This document shows positions 1 to 11,493 of a DNA stretch of 64,000 nucleotides, in pieces (within the stretch, counting starts at the first letter, position 1; every line of letters begins with the position of its first letter). The stretch is from NCBI GenBank assembly GCA_964059195.1, contig CAXKWD010000007.1:157031269-157095268 (forward strand), given 5' to 3'. This stretch comes from Ectobius pallidus (taxonomy: Eukaryota; Arthropoda; Insecta; Blattodea; Ectobiidae). The notes beneath the pieces were generated by a model that ran no database searches, was not told the origin of the DNA, and saw nothing but the letters and a program-made list of their open reading frames with translations. The translations under genes and the position numbers were made by a program.

Positions 1-2970
1 GGATCAAAAACTGACGAGCTACAACAAATTGCTGGACTTATCCTTTACTATATGAATTCTGAATACTACTGCTAGGTGAGCTAGCTAGTACTTGAACAGA
101 AAATCTGACAAGATTAATTAAACTTAAACATGCCTGAATTACTACCTCAACATTTTGTCTACTTCTGTCAACATAACCTCTATTCACATACACAATGGAA
201 CGCAGTCGTCAGGTGGCTATAGTACAATCTGCTCAAGTCGCTCCCACTGAAAAGAAATGAACCCTTCCCTTTGGCTACACCAACCCATAGTACATCCAAC
301 TTGGATGCACCAGCAAACGCCACACTTAGCCAGTACTTTGCAGAGGCCAGCAACAGCATACCCCGCTGAGCTCCTCACCTTTTCCCCAGGCTAACGGGAC
401 TGAAAACCCCACCAAGAAAAGAGAACACATATCTATCATAGAGACAACAATGACAAACAATTACTGAGCCTAAATACACGACGCTGCACTCAAATTCCAT
501 TACAATTCATAAATTCAGGACTTACTGCATCTATTTCATTATTTATTTTGACACTATCGGGACAGTAAACTAATCTGACCAATCGAGTGTGAAAAACCCA
601 GCAGCGGCCGAACAACTAGGCTTCACAGGCGAACAGCAGATAATTAATTGACACTATTCTTGAAGTTAAAATTCAACAATTACAAGGTCTAGGCCTTCAA
701 ATTACTATCTAACCTACACATTTATTCAGTCACATAAATCTCACAACTAACCTACCTACTGTACAAAAATTTACATCCTAACCTCACTACTATAGGCTAC
801 TATATACAACTATATACAATAAACACAGCACAGCTTCTAGACAACCAGCAGAAGCCTTGACCCACCAGCAACAAACAACATGTCCCCTCCTGGTACCTGG
901 AGAGTCCATGAAGCTCTCAGCTTTAAACGGCCAGGTCAAAACTCCCACCAAATAGTCACTACTCCATGATCCTGAACCTACTAACTTTCACACCTGCACA
1001 AACACATCTTTTGTTAAAGGTCAAAATCGGGAATTTTAAACACTGGTAACTTCTTGGTTATTACTAACCTCACTTCTACGAGCTTTTTCACTATCATCTG
1101 TTTAAACTAGTCACGGTTAGCAAAATAAATAAGATGGAGAAAACTCACCAAGCCAGAGTTGATCCACTGAAGCATTTACAACAATTCAAAGAACTTCTTT
1201 TATGAGTCACCCACTATCAGCTGATGTAACAAAAGGCCAAAGAATCACTGCTCTAAACATCACAACACAGGTGTCAGAATAGCTTGCAATCAGGACCCCA
1301 ACCAGCACACCCGGTCCACACATGAAATCACAGTAACAACCAGTTATACCCAATTCATAAAATTTCTTTCAGTACATAGTTTCTCTTTTTTATAAACACC
1401 ATACAAATTAAAATGAATGCTGGAAAAAATGATTAAATTATATTATTAGCTTGAAATAAACGGTGTTTAAATACTTCTAGTGCCTGAAATACAATCTTTC
1501 ATTAGTACAAAAATTAGGCCTAGGCTATCAGTAGATTGAACCAAGAACCTTTACAAACTGAAATATTAATTAAGTTAATAGACAAAAGGAAAATGTGGAC
1601 GATAACCGCGCTCTGCATTAACAATTGTAACCCCGCCCTAAGGGATGAAAAGTGTGAAAGGAAGCTTGGGAAACCAACCCCAGGGAAGTTAGCCTATTCC
1701 CTGAAAACGGGCCCACCCATAGGTCTAGTAGGACATCCCGGAGGGGGCACAAAACAGAATGTAAAAGTTCCTGATTCAAAAACAATAACAGATAATATAT
1801 AATTTGGAACCAGATGTTTACAAGACAAAGGAAAATACAAAATTAGTATAGCCTGAAATAAAAAAAACAATAATAATTCACAGCACTGTTTACATTCACT
1901 CTTTGGGCAAATAATTTGATAGAGTGTTTTCATCATTACTTGAGACATTCAAACTGACAAATTGGAATTTACTGTAATGTAATTATACTGAATACATCGA
2001 AATTACAAAATGAAAAAGTAACCAAACATAATAATCAATTTCACTATTACCAACACTCGGAAGAAGGGGACTTTACAATAGAACAAGGGAGGGGTTTACT
2101 CAGTAAAATGACACAAGGGACGATGGCTTTATTTCATAAAGGCCAGAATCGAAACAAACCGGGGAAAATATAATGTAGGCCTACAAAACAATCTTTAACA
2201 AGGGGCAAAATTTAGTAAAAGGCGGGAAACATTACTGCCATCGGGATGCCTTTTAAAATCCCGATGGACAGGAGAAACGGGCATGGCACAAAGACTAAAT
2301 ACAGACCAAAATAATAGAAGAAACACGAAACTAAAAATGACTTACCAGACCGCGACACATCAGGTTTGCAAGCAGGCACGGGGAGAAGGGAAAGAAACAG
2401 ACGCCATCATTATAGCTTGATGACGCCGACTACTTAGGCTATTACTAAGAAACCCCCCCAGCAACTCAAATAAACAGAAAACCCTTTAAATATTACTAGC
2501 CAAGCAAAAGGAGACAGAACACATGGTTTCTACGAAGATTCTACCAAAAATACACTACCAAATCAATCAGAGAAACTACCAGCTACCAAGCGCAGAAAGA
2601 GGGGAAGGGAATTCTACCGTTACATAATTACTAAGTTAAAACACAAGAAAGTTAAACTAAAAACCTGTTGCAAACCTGAAGGATACACTGGGACTACATT
2701 ATCCCACGAACGAAAGCACAAATACCGAAGAAATTACTTATAAACAAACTAACGAAATGCAACTACGAAAACAACGTCAATGCCGAAATAAACCATGCCC
2801 ATAACTGAAGCCAGAAAAGACAAACACTCGCTAAGAGGCTGTACCAAAGGATGAGGGGAGAGGCCAGCGGACCTACGCCCGCGAAAGCATATACAAAAGA
2901 GAAGGTCGCGCCATCCAGCGACCAAACTTAAAAACATGTACCATTACGCGCGAAAAATAAATACAAATCA
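1..2970. other. no gene recognised
   Basis: I see no recognisable gene, RNA or mobile element here. Open frames are short (88 residues or fewer), lack family motifs and overlap on both strands. The only local structure noted is a small perfect hairpin at 2238-2267 and two copies of the octamer TAGGCCTA (1515 and 2176). Confidence 0.6.
2238..2267. repeat. short perfect inverted repeat (hairpin)
   Basis: CCATCGGGAT at 2238-2247 is exactly complementary to ATCCCGATGG at 2258-2267, with a 10-base loop. There is no T-run or gene beside it, so no terminator or regulatory role is claimed. Confidence 0.6.
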
Positions 2971-2975
2971 AAATA

Positions 2976-3548
2976 ATGGTACAACAGTTAGGATTTATTT
3001 TTCGTAATTCCAAAAATATTAAAGACGAACGTGTCTTACAATTACTTTATAATAGTTTTGTACGCAGTAAGTTAGAATATGCATCAGTTATATGGTCACC
3101 ATTGTATAAAACTCATATTAATGACATAGAAAAAATTCAGAAGAGTTTTCTCCGATATATGTATTTTAAAAAATATGATAGATCTGCTTTAATTGATAGA
3201 ATTTCTTATAATACTTTATTAAATGAATTTAAATTTGTTACTTTAATTGGTAGAAGGTTGGTAGCGCAACAGTTATTCTTATATAAAATTATCAATGGTA
3301 AAATTGATAGTAATGAACTTTTAAAACGTATTAAATTTAATGTAGTGCAATTAAATTTAAGGAATAGGGAATTATTATATATTCCTGTCATTAAATCGAA
3401 AATATTAGAATGTTCATCTATCATCCAAATGTGCAAACGATATAATTCTCTATCACTTCAAAATGCTCTTCTGGATTTTGACTTGTCATTGAATCAGTAC
3501 ATAGGACTTCTTCATAAACTGTTATATGTTCCATATGATTTGGCTTAA
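2976..3548 (+). pseudogene. C-terminal end of a non-LTR retrotransposon reverse transcriptase (ORF2), 5'-truncated
   Basis: A 190-residue open frame that matches the thumb and C-terminal part of non-LTR retrotransposon ORF2 proteins. The diagnostic part lies at residues 20-65, reading LLYNSFVRSKLEYASVIWSP, then YKTHINDIEKIQKSFLRY: the family pattern of a short Y.S.VRS.LEY...W.P segment followed by an IE.IQ..F helix. The catalytic palm (YADD) is missing, so the copy is 5'-truncated, as is usual for LINE insertion by target-primed reverse transcription. The ATG at 2976 is probably just an internal methionine near the truncation point. The frame is uninterrupted to its stop, which suggests a fairly young copy. 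It ends 170 bases before an A-rich tail, which supports its orientation. Jockey- or CR1-like clades are plausible; the exact clade is not decided. No function is expected. Confidence 0.85.
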
Positions 3549-3771
3549 TTTTTAGATTGTCTTGTTAAATTAATTGTAGTTATTGTAAATCATTTATGTA
3601 TTTTTTTTCTTTATCCTCGCACATTCGTTCATTTATTGTATTGTATTTTTTTTTATAGTGTAAAACATGTATTGGCGAAACTACGCCAACTGTAATTGGG
3701 ATTTCTTCCTGTAGTTGGCAGAATAAAATAAAATAAAATAAAAAATAAAAAAAATAAAAAATAGAAATGTA
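3549..3771 (+). mobile_element. 3' untranslated end and A-rich tail of the 2976 retrotransposon copy
   Basis: A non-coding 3' region after the reverse transcriptase stop, ending in an A-rich tail of AAAAT repeats at about 3722-3764. The tail marks the 3' end of a plus-strand LINE insertion. I could not find a convincing target-site duplication. Confidence 0.7.
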
Positions 3772-3784
3772 CATTGATTAAAAA

Positions 3785-4125
3785 CACAATTTCGATTCTG
3801 TGCAAGCCAGTTCGTGTGATTTTATTCAGTTCTGCTGTTAGCTTACTTCAATTAGATTAACTATGTCTTATTTGCACCACTGGTAGCAGTTGTCACCATA
3901 TGGTAACTCGAATCGATTCATGGATGGTTGGTTCACAGTATACCGTAAACTCGCAGCTGCTTTGTTTTTATATAACAAAGCACGACATTAATTATTATTT
4001 GTACAATCTGTTACATTTTTATTCATGGAATAGTCTTAATAGATCCAACTCGAGTTTACGAGTTTCATCAGATAAATCTATCGGTAAACTCGTAAACTTT
4101 CGTGGGATTACTTATGAAAAACAGT
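3785..4125 (+). repeat. dispersed repeat G, copy 1
   Basis: This segment resembles the reverse complement of 40017-40380; the ACACAATTTCGATTC start and the region around AAACTCGTAAAC are clearest. The last 50 bases recur at about 44935-44990. The segment contains internal inverted motifs (CGAGTTTACGAG and CTCGTAAAC). No coding capacity or target duplication was found. The class is unknown. Confidence 0.6.
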
Positions 4126-4127
4126 GA

Positions 4128-4800
4128 GCGTCTTTGTTTACTTTTCTTTATTTCTCTCCCTTTTAAACCTCTTTACACGTTTTTGATCATCCACTCTCTC
4201 TTTCAATCTTTAATTAGTTTTATATCCTTTCCTTCTTCCAATAGTTCTCTCTTTCCCTCTTTTCATTGTTCCTTTATTTCTTTTAATCTTTGTTTTTCTT
4301 TCTTTATTTCGTGTATTTTCCTTGCTTCTTTCTTTGTGAATCTATTTATCTTTATTTTATTTTTGTTCTTTCCTTTCTTATCCTTTGTCGTTTAATAATT
4401 TTTAATTCCTTCTTTCTTTCCTTATTTATACTTCTCGCGTTTACTTCTTTCTTTCTATTTTTATTTATTTTTCATTTCTTCCCTGCTTTCTTTATGTCTT
4501 CCTGTCTTTCTTCCTCTCTTTCTTTCTAACTTTCCTTTCTTCCCTTTCTTGTCAGTTCTCAACTTGTCTGATTTAATATTTTGTCATTAATTTTCTTTGT
4601 TTCCCTTTATTAGCTTTTCTTTCATATTTTGCCTTTTTTGATTCTAAATTACTCTCTTTCAGCAATTTTTTCATTTAGTTAGTTTCTCTTTCAATTTATT
4701 TAAATTATGACTATTCAATTTTCTTTTGCATTCGCTTTGTATTTATTTCCGTTTCTAATGTCAATATTACCTCTTTTTTCACTCATATTTTCTTGTCTTT
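4128..4800. repeat. long degenerate pyrimidine (T/C) tract
   Basis: About 670 bases almost entirely of T and C on the plus strand, dominated by variants of TTTCTTTC. It looks like a decayed tetranucleotide or polypyrimidine satellite. The phenylalanine- and serine-rich open frames here are artefacts of composition. Confidence 0.85.
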
Positions 4801-5264
4801 AATACCGTGTTTTATCCCTTGTAGGCCTACTCTTTCGCCTGCTCATGAATAAGTATCATTTGTCATTCACATCTAGTGGCAAAGTATTATGACTCATGAT
4901 GGCAACATGTAGTATTCAGGTGGGGTCATAGCGAGGGTGGTTTGTGGGTTGTGATTAGAATTGTGGCGCTGAATTTGACCCAAAGCCTGGATTGTGAGTT
5001 GCTTGAGCTGCGCCCGAGCGTGAAGCCTGGCGGGGCTTCAGGGGTGCTTAATTCCGCGGCGCGACTCAAAACGCCCTGAAAATAAACATAAAAAGGTATG
5101 AAATATTTTAGCACTCTTCTTTATAAAACGAGAATCATCTAATATTTTTTACCTTATTGATTCGTGCATGTGACAATAAAGATCTCGCCAAAAATATAAG
5201 AACCTCAACTGAGAAAAGTTTGCTAACTAAATCTCTACTACCAAAATATCTTGTATCACATTTT

Positions 5265-6186
5265 TTTGCTCGACTTAATTAATTAGTGGTACTTACGAAT
5301 GTGTTTGCCGTGGATCGTAAGTTAACATTCCCGCACGCAATCTTGTTGCTATGGAAACAAAACAAATTTCCATGCGGTAAGAATTTACTTACGCCACACA
5401 TCATAATACAAGCCTTTATGGACAAGGCCCCCCAGGACAAATATTCGGTTCCCATAACAACAAACACATGCAAATCACTCTCTGAAAAAAACATCTATCT
5501 TCAATAATGTAACTTATATAGAATATTTTCAGGTAGGCTAATATCTCAATTAATATAACTTAATTAAATTGATATAAATAATCATCGTGCAAAAAATAGG
5601 ATGCAATACTCGTGCCGTAAGCGCACAACGGATCTCGGAAAATTTAAAAAACTCGGCGCGAGCGCCTCGTTTTTTCAAACTCTTTCCTTGATCCGTATGC
5701 ATCGCTTACGGCACTTGTATCGCAATATAGTATTTTGCACGACTTAACTAATTAGTGGTACTTACGAATATTGTTGCCGTGGATCGTAAGTTGACATTCC
5801 TGCACGCAATCTTGTTGCTATGTGCGGTAAGAGTTTCCGTGCGGTAAGAATTTACTTACGGCACATCATAGTACAAGCCTTCATGGACAAGGCCCCCCAG
5901 GACAAATTTCGGTTCCCATAACAACAAACATATGCCAATCACTTTCTGAAATAAACATCTATCTTCAATAATGTATATAGAATATTTTCAGGTAGGCTAA
6001 TATCTCAATTAATATAATTAAATTGATATAAATAATCATCGTGCAAAAATTAGCATGCAATACTCGTGCCGTAAGCGCATAACGGATCTCGGAAAATTGA
6101 AAAACTCGGCGCGAGCGTCTCGTTTTTTCAAACTCTTTCCTCGATCCGTATGCATCGCTTACGGCACTTGTATCGCAATATACTAT
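5265..6186 (+). repeat. hairpin repeat P, two tandem copies (period about 469)
   Basis: Two head-to-tail copies. CGACTTAA followed by TTAGTGGTACTTACGAAT begins at 5271 and again at 5740. Each copy has a non-palindromic left part of about 300 bases and a roughly 160-base palindromic right part. In copy 1 TGCCGTAAGCG at 5613 pairs with CGCTTACGGCA ending at 5713, and outside it TCGTGCAAAA at 5585 pairs with TTTTGCACGA ending at 5742. A third partial copy lies at 7343-7603, and an inverted copy with its inner hairpin lost lies at 37217-37693. Confidence 0.85.
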
Positions 6187-6703
6187 AAAATGTTTAATAT
6201 GCTGAAATTTCGGGGTCTTTTATATGATTCAACTATCTGCGGAAATATAAGTAAATAATATCTTCATAACAAATACACGAACATCTGCAGGGGTCTTTAG
6301 AGCGCTGGATGCGGCAGAGATAGGGGTGTTTGACACCCCTTCTATAGACAATTCTGTGTGTTTGTAGCTGAAAGTCTTTGCTTTCTGCAGTCGTTAGAAG
6401 TCACTCCAAGATTGGCAACATCATTAAATGTTTCTGGCGAAAGAGAGCGTTCCTGATTATCCACACAGTTTGCGGCGAATGGAGTGGTGCAGTGTACCAT
6501 GAAATGGCGTGTAACTGGGGGCGAATTATTTAGAATCCGCCACACAGTATTCGCTACCCTCACCCGGATCAAAGGTGAACTCTGGAAATTGTTTTAAACT
6601 TCTGCTCTCGGAAGAGACTTTGTACAATACCAAGTTTACGTCTCCGCCCTGCAAAACTAGCTCAAGTCACATGCTATATTTAATTCTACAGTCATACGTG
6701 TTA
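6187..6703. other. no gene recognised; one small hairpin
   Basis: No family motif is visible. The AGGGGTGT at 6322-6329 pairs perfectly with ACACCCCT at 6333-6340 over a 3-base loop. The 76-residue minus-strand frame at 6342-6572 has no recognisable domain. Confidence 0.5.
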
Positions 6704-6763
6704 GAGTGAAACCTCCGTATAGCGATATTTGTGGGCCCTAGTAGATTGTATTGTTACTAGCAG

Positions 6764-7340
6764 GTGCCCGCGGCTTCGCCCACGATAATTAATTGAAAAA
6801 TTAAAAATTAAGAGTATAATAATTATTAAAGCATTATATTTATTAACACTTGCACGCGAATCAGTCATAAACTAAACCATTAATAATTAATGAAACAGCT
6901 AAAATTCCGGCTTTAGAGTATATTCCACGATTAGAAAGCGCCGCCTGGGAAAACGATCTTAGATTCGATTATGCAGTTCCAAAGCTAACTGTGAACACTG
7001 ATAATACCACTGCCTTCTAGACTGCATTAGGCTACTCGTGTGTAATTCTCGAGACGGCAGTGGATAATACGTATCGTTTCTCAGCTGTTGACAGATGAAT
7101 ATGATGTGAATTTTATTATAAATTCAGTGTAATTTTCAGAAATTATATAATTTTTCAAGGGAAGAAGTAGTTTGTTTGGATTTTTATTGTCCGCGATACT
7201 TCCAGGGTTATACTATCAATATATTAAAGCTGGTGCCCGCGGCTTCGCCCGCCATTATTAATTGACTCCTGGATTTTAAAGAAATTTGCACTGGCAGTTT
7301 ATTAAAAATGTTTGTGGTTCAGAGCTATGAAAACAACAAC
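6764..7340 (+). repeat. dispersed repeat A, full unit plus partial second unit
   Basis: The hallmark GTGCCCGCGGCTTCGCCC occurs at 6764 and again at 7233. The same two-start arrangement recurs at 35622 and 36033, so the pair is a standard form of the repeat. A minus-strand copy lies at 59590-59790. Elements with such ends are common in arthropod genomes, but I cannot assign the class. Before the second start it shares a segment (AGAAATTATATAATTT) with repeat B at 22165. Confidence 0.65.
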
Positions 7341-7342
7341 AA

Positions 7343-7603
7343 CAACAAATGCGAATCACTTTCTGAAATAAACATCAATCTTCAAGAATGTGTATACATA
7401 ATATTTTCAGGTAATATCACAATTAATATAATTAAATTGATATAAATAATCATCGTGCAACAAATAGCATGCAATACACGTGCCGTAAGCGCATTACGGA
7501 TCTCGGAAAATTGAAAACACTCGGCGCGAGCGCCTCGTGTTTTCAAACTATTTCCTCGATCCGTAATCATGCCTTACGGCCCTTGTATCGCAATATACTA
7601 TTT
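7343..7603 (+). repeat. hairpin repeat P, partial copy
   Basis: The copy matches the right part of the tandem units at 5265-6186, including the palindromic core with CCGTAAGCGCATTACGG. It lacks the left part and lies inside the 6704-7938 element. It also lacks the GGCTA that follows CAGGTA in both tandem copies. Confidence 0.75.
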
Positions 7604-7941
7604 CATTGTACATTATAAGGGATGATTTTAGTCTCAGTGATCCTATTTTCCACCCTTCATGAATGTTTCTTTTAAGGAATTCCTAAGAAAACAATATTGG
7701 TGACTGGGAAGGATACTGATCTGATACCAGATACCATCATAGGGCTAAGCTACTGGTTTTGCAGTAACAATTCAACCTCCAAATATCGTTATAAAATGGT
7801 GCTTCTAAAATAGCTTCATCGTTATAATGAGTTACATTTATCATTATTAAAATAGGAAATTCGCCGGCACCAAACAAAAATATTGCTATATGCGGGTTTT
7901 ATCGTTATATCGACCTTCGTTATACAGAGGTTTGACTGTTA

Positions 7942-8998
7942 CTGGAGTTAGTACAGGGTGAAGAGACATTCCTTTTTTTAATGGATTTTCCCTTTTTATA
8001 ACTCTATGGACACATCTCAATTTTTGAGGATGGTGGACTTAACTCTCTTTGCCCGCGCATTAATTTAATTGCTTTTAAAATAAAAAATGAAATCTATCTC
8101 AGACAGATAATAAAACAGGAACCTGAATTTTTTGTGAGTTTCTTTTATGCTTGCCTTACAATTAATTGATAGCTTTTTTGATATTGTTTATTCTTTGTTT
8201 AAAAAATATTTTACCGAAAATAAAAATGAAGAACTGTCCTGGGTTATAGGCTATATTTAAAAAAAAAACTAAGGCCTGTACAGAAAATCTTATTAGACAA
8301 TTTACTGCATGCGTCGTAAAGTATATTGTGAAAAAATGCCACAGCTGTATCTCTATTTTCGTGGAAGAATATAGATTTTGAACTTTGCAAATTACCATGC
8401 AAATTGAAGCTGGTGGTACCGGCAGCACCCTGTTCCATGCGTCATGAATTTTTTCAGTGGTATATTTTTTACACTACAATATTCAAAATTCGTATTTTTT
8501 TTACCAAAATGGCTAAATAAGTTACTTCTGTCATCCTTAAATACTGAATTAGTGTTGAATTCTGATGATGAAATTAATTTACACATTATAAAAACTGTAG
8601 GATATTTATAAACGAAATAATTAATTTTGAAAAATGCATAATGTTAAAGGAAGTAGGAAACTCTGCAATTCAAACGCGTTAATGGAGAACCGACACTGAT
8701 AGATAAAGTGAAGTGGATGAGTAAGTGAGAATTTTTCGAATGTAGATTTGATTAAAACCACAGAATTTAGGCTTTAGGTTTTTTAAATTGGCTTTTTTCA
8801 TTTATTGTTACAATGCTATCTGCTTGCAGAATTTCATCTAGTTCCTGTCCATGGTTAAATCACGATTAACGACTTAACTAACAAATATAAAAACTTACAT
8901 ATTTTCCCTTATTTGGCCCTAGTGTAAATAGGAATCTTCAGACATGGTTTATGTGGATGAAGCTTTGTGGGCACTGCATAGGATTCCGTCTTGAGATG
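7942..8998. other. no gene recognised
   Basis: AT-rich DNA with short overlapping open frames on the minus strand and no recognisable protein family or repeat boundary. Confidence 0.5.
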
Positions 8999-9006
8999 TT
9001 TATAAG

Positions 9007-10814
9007 TAGGGACCGGATTTTTAGGTTTTTAAAAACACTGTTTTAGGTTTTCCATTACGTGAAATAGTTTTTTTAGGTTTTTTGTCCAAAATATCTTTTC
9101 CGGGTAGAATAACTGGTTTAGTGAATTTGAATGTGCTACATAGCATTCAATACATAATACTTGTAAAGTTTAACTTAACAAAATTGACTTAAATTTGTGT
9201 AAACTTGCTTTTGGACAATATTATACAATTGAAGAAAGAAAGCATAAACAATCAAAATAAGCAGTGAAAATAAGATTGCCTCACATTTCCTGGTTACAGT
9301 ATATCACTAAATATCTTTCAAGATTCTCAACAAGTTCTTTCTGTTATCTCTTAGTTAATAGTTAATACTGTATCTAGACACTACCCTTCTCAGGATTCGA
9401 ATCCGATGCTTTTAATTTAGTATGTAAAATACTTTATGGTTGGATGTGGATAATGTGACACTGATTATTTTCCTTTCTTCGGTTGTTACGCATGCTAACC
9501 GCACAACAGATCAATTAGGGACGAAACTTCCCCCTTTTCTAGAAAGGTAAATACTTATGTCCCACGATCCAATTTGTTGGTTGAAAATTTTGTATCAAGT
9601 AGCATTTCTATACAATTATTTCTGACTGTGCACACGAGAGTGCGTTTTGGTCCAATATCCAGCGCCAGCTGTTCTCCCGAGACGAAAATCGATGTCTACT
9701 ACAATCGACATGGCGGTCGATATGTACGCACGACCATCTGTGTAGATGGTCTTGACACTAGTAACATTTTTTACGGAATTTTTATCATAATTTCCAGAGC
9801 ACCTCAGCTTTTATGCCGGTTGTAATAATAATTGTTGTTAATATTGTTAAATTCAAAGTCTTAGCATCCGTTAATCTTCTTGACTTTAATGTTATAATAT
9901 TTTATCTTTTTGGTTATGTTCGCTGGTCGAGCGAGCGCTGGCAACGGAGAGAATCAGCTGTACGGAGGAAGAAGCCATGTTTCTACGTCATGCACGTCAC
10001 GCGGGGATAGAATGACGCTCATTGGTTGATTTCATACTTTTGGATGGAAAAATAGAAACGTTTCTATTCCGTTGCATGCAAAATAATTGTATGGAAAATA
10101 TAGGATGAAATTGTGTGCAATGACAGTCGGCCATGTCACACGATCCAATCTGACGGTTTGCAGACATTTGGACCAAAAATTGGATCGTGGGACATCGGCT
10201 ACGTGTTTCTGGCAGGCCTGACGAAATATTACTTTGCCATGTATAGTGAAATAATTCAGGTCGCTGCCAATCCACTGCCGTAATAAACTCGATTTCATTT
10301 GTTTCGGCATAATTAACACGTCTTCTTAAAATTCACAGTGTGACCACAAAGTATGAATAACCGTGAAGTAATAAAGGCAAACAAGCGCTTTAAAACACAG
10401 AAATCTATATCCTTGTCCATACACGGCAACAATGGTTGTTCGTACGAATATTTTAAAAGGAATACGCCGGTACTGTTACACTTCCTCTCTAGATACTGTC
10501 CATCCTAGACGACAATGGGTTGAACGAAACGCTGGTGGTATTAATTTCAACCCGACAAAAGTTACCGTCTCTCCGCAAAATATCGATTTCTCAACTGACA
10601 AACAAAAAAGACAAAAAAGTAGCCTAAATTAGATATTTTAGGTTATATATCCCGTTTAGGTATATTTAGGTTTTTATACCCCATTTAGGTATTTTTAGGT
10701 GCCACAGAATTAATGTGGGTGAATCCTATGGACATGATTCGAAAAAGTGTATGAGCGCTTTTTGTTTTGGAAGTAAGGAAAAAAATAGGTAAAAACCTAA
10801 GAATCCGGTCCCTA
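9007..10814 (-). mobile_element. hAT element family 1, copy A, with exact 8-bp target duplication
   Basis: The ends TAGGGACCGGATTTTTAGG and its inverse (CCTAAGAATCCGGTCCCTA) are flanked on both sides by TTTATAAG (8999-9006 and 10815-10822). An 8-bp duplication with TAGGG termini is the hallmark of the hAT superfamily. Subterminal regions are rich in the motif TTTAGGTTTTT in both orientations, as expected for transposase-binding repeats. The only coding remnant is a transposase N-terminus on the minus strand. A shorter sister copy lies in opposite orientation at 12208-13106. Confidence 0.9.
10032..10310 (-). pseudogene. N-terminal fragment of a hAT transposase (zinc-finger region)
   Basis: The frame begins MPKQMKSSLLRQWIGSDLN and continues through a segment reading HGKVIFRQACQKHVADVPRS. 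This resembles the N-terminal BED/CGBP1-like zinc-finger region of hAT transposases, where the pattern is GKV.FC..C.K.V followed by a QH..T..H segment. Several metal-binding residues look changed, and the catalytic DDE and C-terminal dimerisation regions are absent. The start is the ATG ending at 10310, not the GTG nine bases upstream, because the sister copy at 12708 keeps the same MPKQMK start. The frame points away from the right terminus of its element across about 500 non-coding bases. The identification rests on a short match and the hAT context, so it is moderate. No activity is expected. Confidence 0.55.
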
Positions 10815-10822
10815 TTTATAAG

Positions 10823-11493
10823 CCAAGAGTCTAGGAGTAGCCAAGTTGGAAGATGAAGTGTTGGATAGCGCATTGTTGCGCTGAGGGAGTTTGTGAAAGC
10901 GAACGCCAGGAGCGTCCCTGCACAAGAAGAGCTCCTTAGCCTCTGTTGTGATGTTGTCTTGTTATTTTCTGTTTCCGCTCCGCTGCCGCCATCTTGTGTT
11001 GTGAGAAAGAGCAAAGTCTCTCTCTCTGTATAGAATCTGCTGGCTCTGTATCTTATCAAGAGACTTGCAAATAAAGGTGTAAAGTTTATGCAATGAATGG
11101 GGACACATTTCTCTCAACTTCATGCAAAGTTGTATTCCAGCCCTTTCTACTCTTACTTTATTAAATTTATCCTTTTATGCCAGAAGCTCGAAAATAGCTT
11201 TCTTTTGTCACAATAAAATTCAGTAGCCTACATCCTAATTCACCCCCACACATTTAAACCAGTACTCCGCATGTGCGAGAAAGTACAGCATTATGAAGAA
11301 ACGCTCCCCTGAGATATAGGCAAAAATACAGTGCGTTTCACGCAAGAGTTGGCCAATCGTGTGCGTTTCTGCGTCGCGGCGACCACAGCTCTAACTCCCG
11401 AGCGATCGGGTGAAATATCTACGCAAATAAAGCCGCTAACGGTGTAATGATTCAGATTCTCACAGTTACTGCTAAAATTGCTATGAAAATAAC
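10823..11493. other. no gene recognised
   Basis: Spacer between two terminal-inverted-repeat elements. The 124-residue minus-strand frame at 10685-11059 crosses the boundary of the hAT copy and has no family motif. Confidence 0.5.

Larger units (their letters stand above)
6704..7938. mobile_element. element with Tc1/mariner/pogo-like terminal inverted repeats, filled by other repeats
   Basis: The left end GAGTGAAACCTCCGTATA and the inverse of the right end, CAGTCAAACCTCTGTATA, match over about 20 bases. TTA flanks both sides (6701-6703 and 7939-7941). The termini resemble those of TA-targeting Tc1/mariner/pogo elements; a TTA duplication would also suit the PIF/Harbinger type. The interior holds repeat A (6764 onward, with a second start at 7233) and a partial hairpin repeat P, not a transposase. 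Confidence 0.6.

Noticed and set aside
1536..1948. Overlapping 84-88 residue frames on both strands
   Set aside because: No family motif, no supporting signals, and length expected by chance in this much sequence.
4102..4529. Phenylalanine- and serine-rich frames resembling membrane proteins
   Set aside because: They are translations of the T/C-rich low-complexity tract.
10685..11059. 124-residue minus-strand frame
   Set aside because: It crosses the defined right end of a hAT element into flanking DNA and has no motif.
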